A stretch of DNA of 15,273 bases, from positions 1 through 15,273 of the forward strand of contig JAITKZ010000037.1 in the NCBI GenBank assembly GCA_031278115.1, written 5' to 3'. This stretch comes from Endomicrobium sp. (GTDB lineage: Bacteria > Elusimicrobiota > Endomicrobiia > Endomicrobiales > Endomicrobiaceae). Position 1 is the stretch's first letter, and the number at the start of each line of letters is the position of its first letter. The translations under genes and the position numbers were made by a program. The notes beneath the pieces are model-generated. The model made no database searches and was not told the DNA's origin. It saw only the letters and a program-made list of their open reading frames with translations. Shown piece by piece: positions 14,643-15,273 of the stretch.

Positions 14643-15273
14643 ATGTTAAGAAGCATTTTGAGTAAAATTTTTGGTTCGCAAAACGAAAGGGATATAAAAA
14701 CTGTAAGACCGATAGTAGAAAAGGTAAATTCTTTTGAAACATCTATAAAAAACCTCAGCGATGCTGAATTAAAAGCAAAGACAGCGGAATTTAGAGACCG
14801 TCTTTCAAAAGGAGAAACTTTAGACGATATTTTGCCTGAAGCTTTTGCCTGCGTAAGAGAAGCGTCTGTTAGAACAATAGGTTTAAGGCATTTTGACGTG
14901 CAAATAATTGGCGGATATATTCTTCATACAGGAAAAATTGCCGAAATGAAGACGGGGGAAGGTAAAACTTTGGTTGCTACGCTTGCAGCATATCTTAACG
15001 CTTTGCCTCATACAAGCGTACATATTGTTACAGTTAATGATTATCTTGCTAAAAGAGACAGAGAATGGATGGGTGCAGTTTACGAAAAATTGGGTCTTAC
15101 AGTAGGAAACGTAGGACATGATACAAGTAAAGAAGAAAGAAGAGCAGCGTACAGCTGTGATATAACATATGTTACAAACAACGAACTCGGTTTTGATTAT
15201 CTTAGAGACAACATGGTAATTACAAAAGAGGACAGAGTTCTGCGTCCGTTAAATTATGCCATCATAGACGAAG
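14643..15273 (+). CDS. secA: Protein translocase ATPase SecA, 5' part
   Basis: SecA drives preproteins through SecYEG using ATP. The first 210 codons are present and the gene continues beyond the window. Visible motifs are the N-terminal segment [17 protein letters not shown], the helix [33 protein letters not shown] before the nucleotide site, Walker A as [17 protein letters not shown], and [18 protein letters not shown]. The last residues are AIIDE, the start of the DEVD box. AAGGAAGG at about 8 nt before ATG 14643 is a strong ribosome binding site. It is separated from the autotransporter by 280 nt and probably has its own promoter. Confidence 0.97.
   Translation, partial: MLRSILSKIFGSQNERDIKTVRPIVEKVNSFETSIKNLSDAELKAKTAEFRDRLSKGETLDDILPEAFACVREASVRTIGLRHFDVQIIGGYILHTGKIAEMKTGEGKTLVATLAAYLNALPHTSVHIVTVNDYLAKRDREWMGAVYEKLGLTVGNVGHDTSKEERRAAYSCDITYVTNNELGFDYLRDNMVITKEDRVLRPLNYAIIDE

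Overview
The window is AT-rich and bacterial. It codes for diderm (outer-membrane) machinery: a signal-peptide-bearing predicted outer-membrane protein and an autotransporter with Chlamydia Pmp-like passenger motifs. It also carries clear gene decay, seen as an nfeD remnant and a small membrane-protein frame without a usable start codon. The mix of thrC, cinA, lepA, lepB, hemW and secA housekeeping genes with pseudogenes and an endosymbiont-type surface protein suggests a host-associated member of the Elusimicrobiota (Endomicrobium-like). That placement is my inference from gene content and composition. No 16S or other taxonomic marker lies in the window.

Left part (1-4470), accessory. A minus-strand AAA_13 ATPase of the RloC/PrrC type runs off the left edge; it has a Walker A motif and a CPFC zinc-hook motif. 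Next come poorly recognisable small minus-strand frames: a 46-codon ORF and a roughly 121-codon membrane-protein frame lacking an ATG/GTG/TTG start. A plus-strand class II Fic AMP-transferase with a C-terminal winged helix follows. It appears to be transcribed from a near-consensus promoter that places its ATG at the expected +1. It is bracketed by 12-bp tandem repeats (TTGACAATAATC type), two copies upstream and three downstream. A cluster of three hairpins separates it from a convergent, exported DUF2608-like HAD-fold protein.

Middle part (4474-10500), housekeeping and all on the plus strand: thrC, cinA (GTG start 4 nt after thrC), a predicted outer-membrane protein, lepA, lepB, and a broken nfeD whose ATG overlaps the lepB stop codon. 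Short gaps and good Shine-Dalgarno sites suggest one or two operons.

Right part (10555-15273): hemW, the radical-SAM heme chaperone; then an 828-residue autotransporter with an N-terminal 11-residue repeat segment, Pmp-like GGA/FxxN motifs, a beta-barrel and an odd basic tail after the barrel; then a 280-bp gap with hairpins and perhaps a trace of a lost membrane protein; then the 5' part of secA, cut by the window edge. LepB and SecA belong to the same export pathway that the exported proteins in this window would use.

The stretches with most unexplained signal are the Fic cassette with its repeats, the truncated RloC-like gene, and the architecture of the autotransporter.
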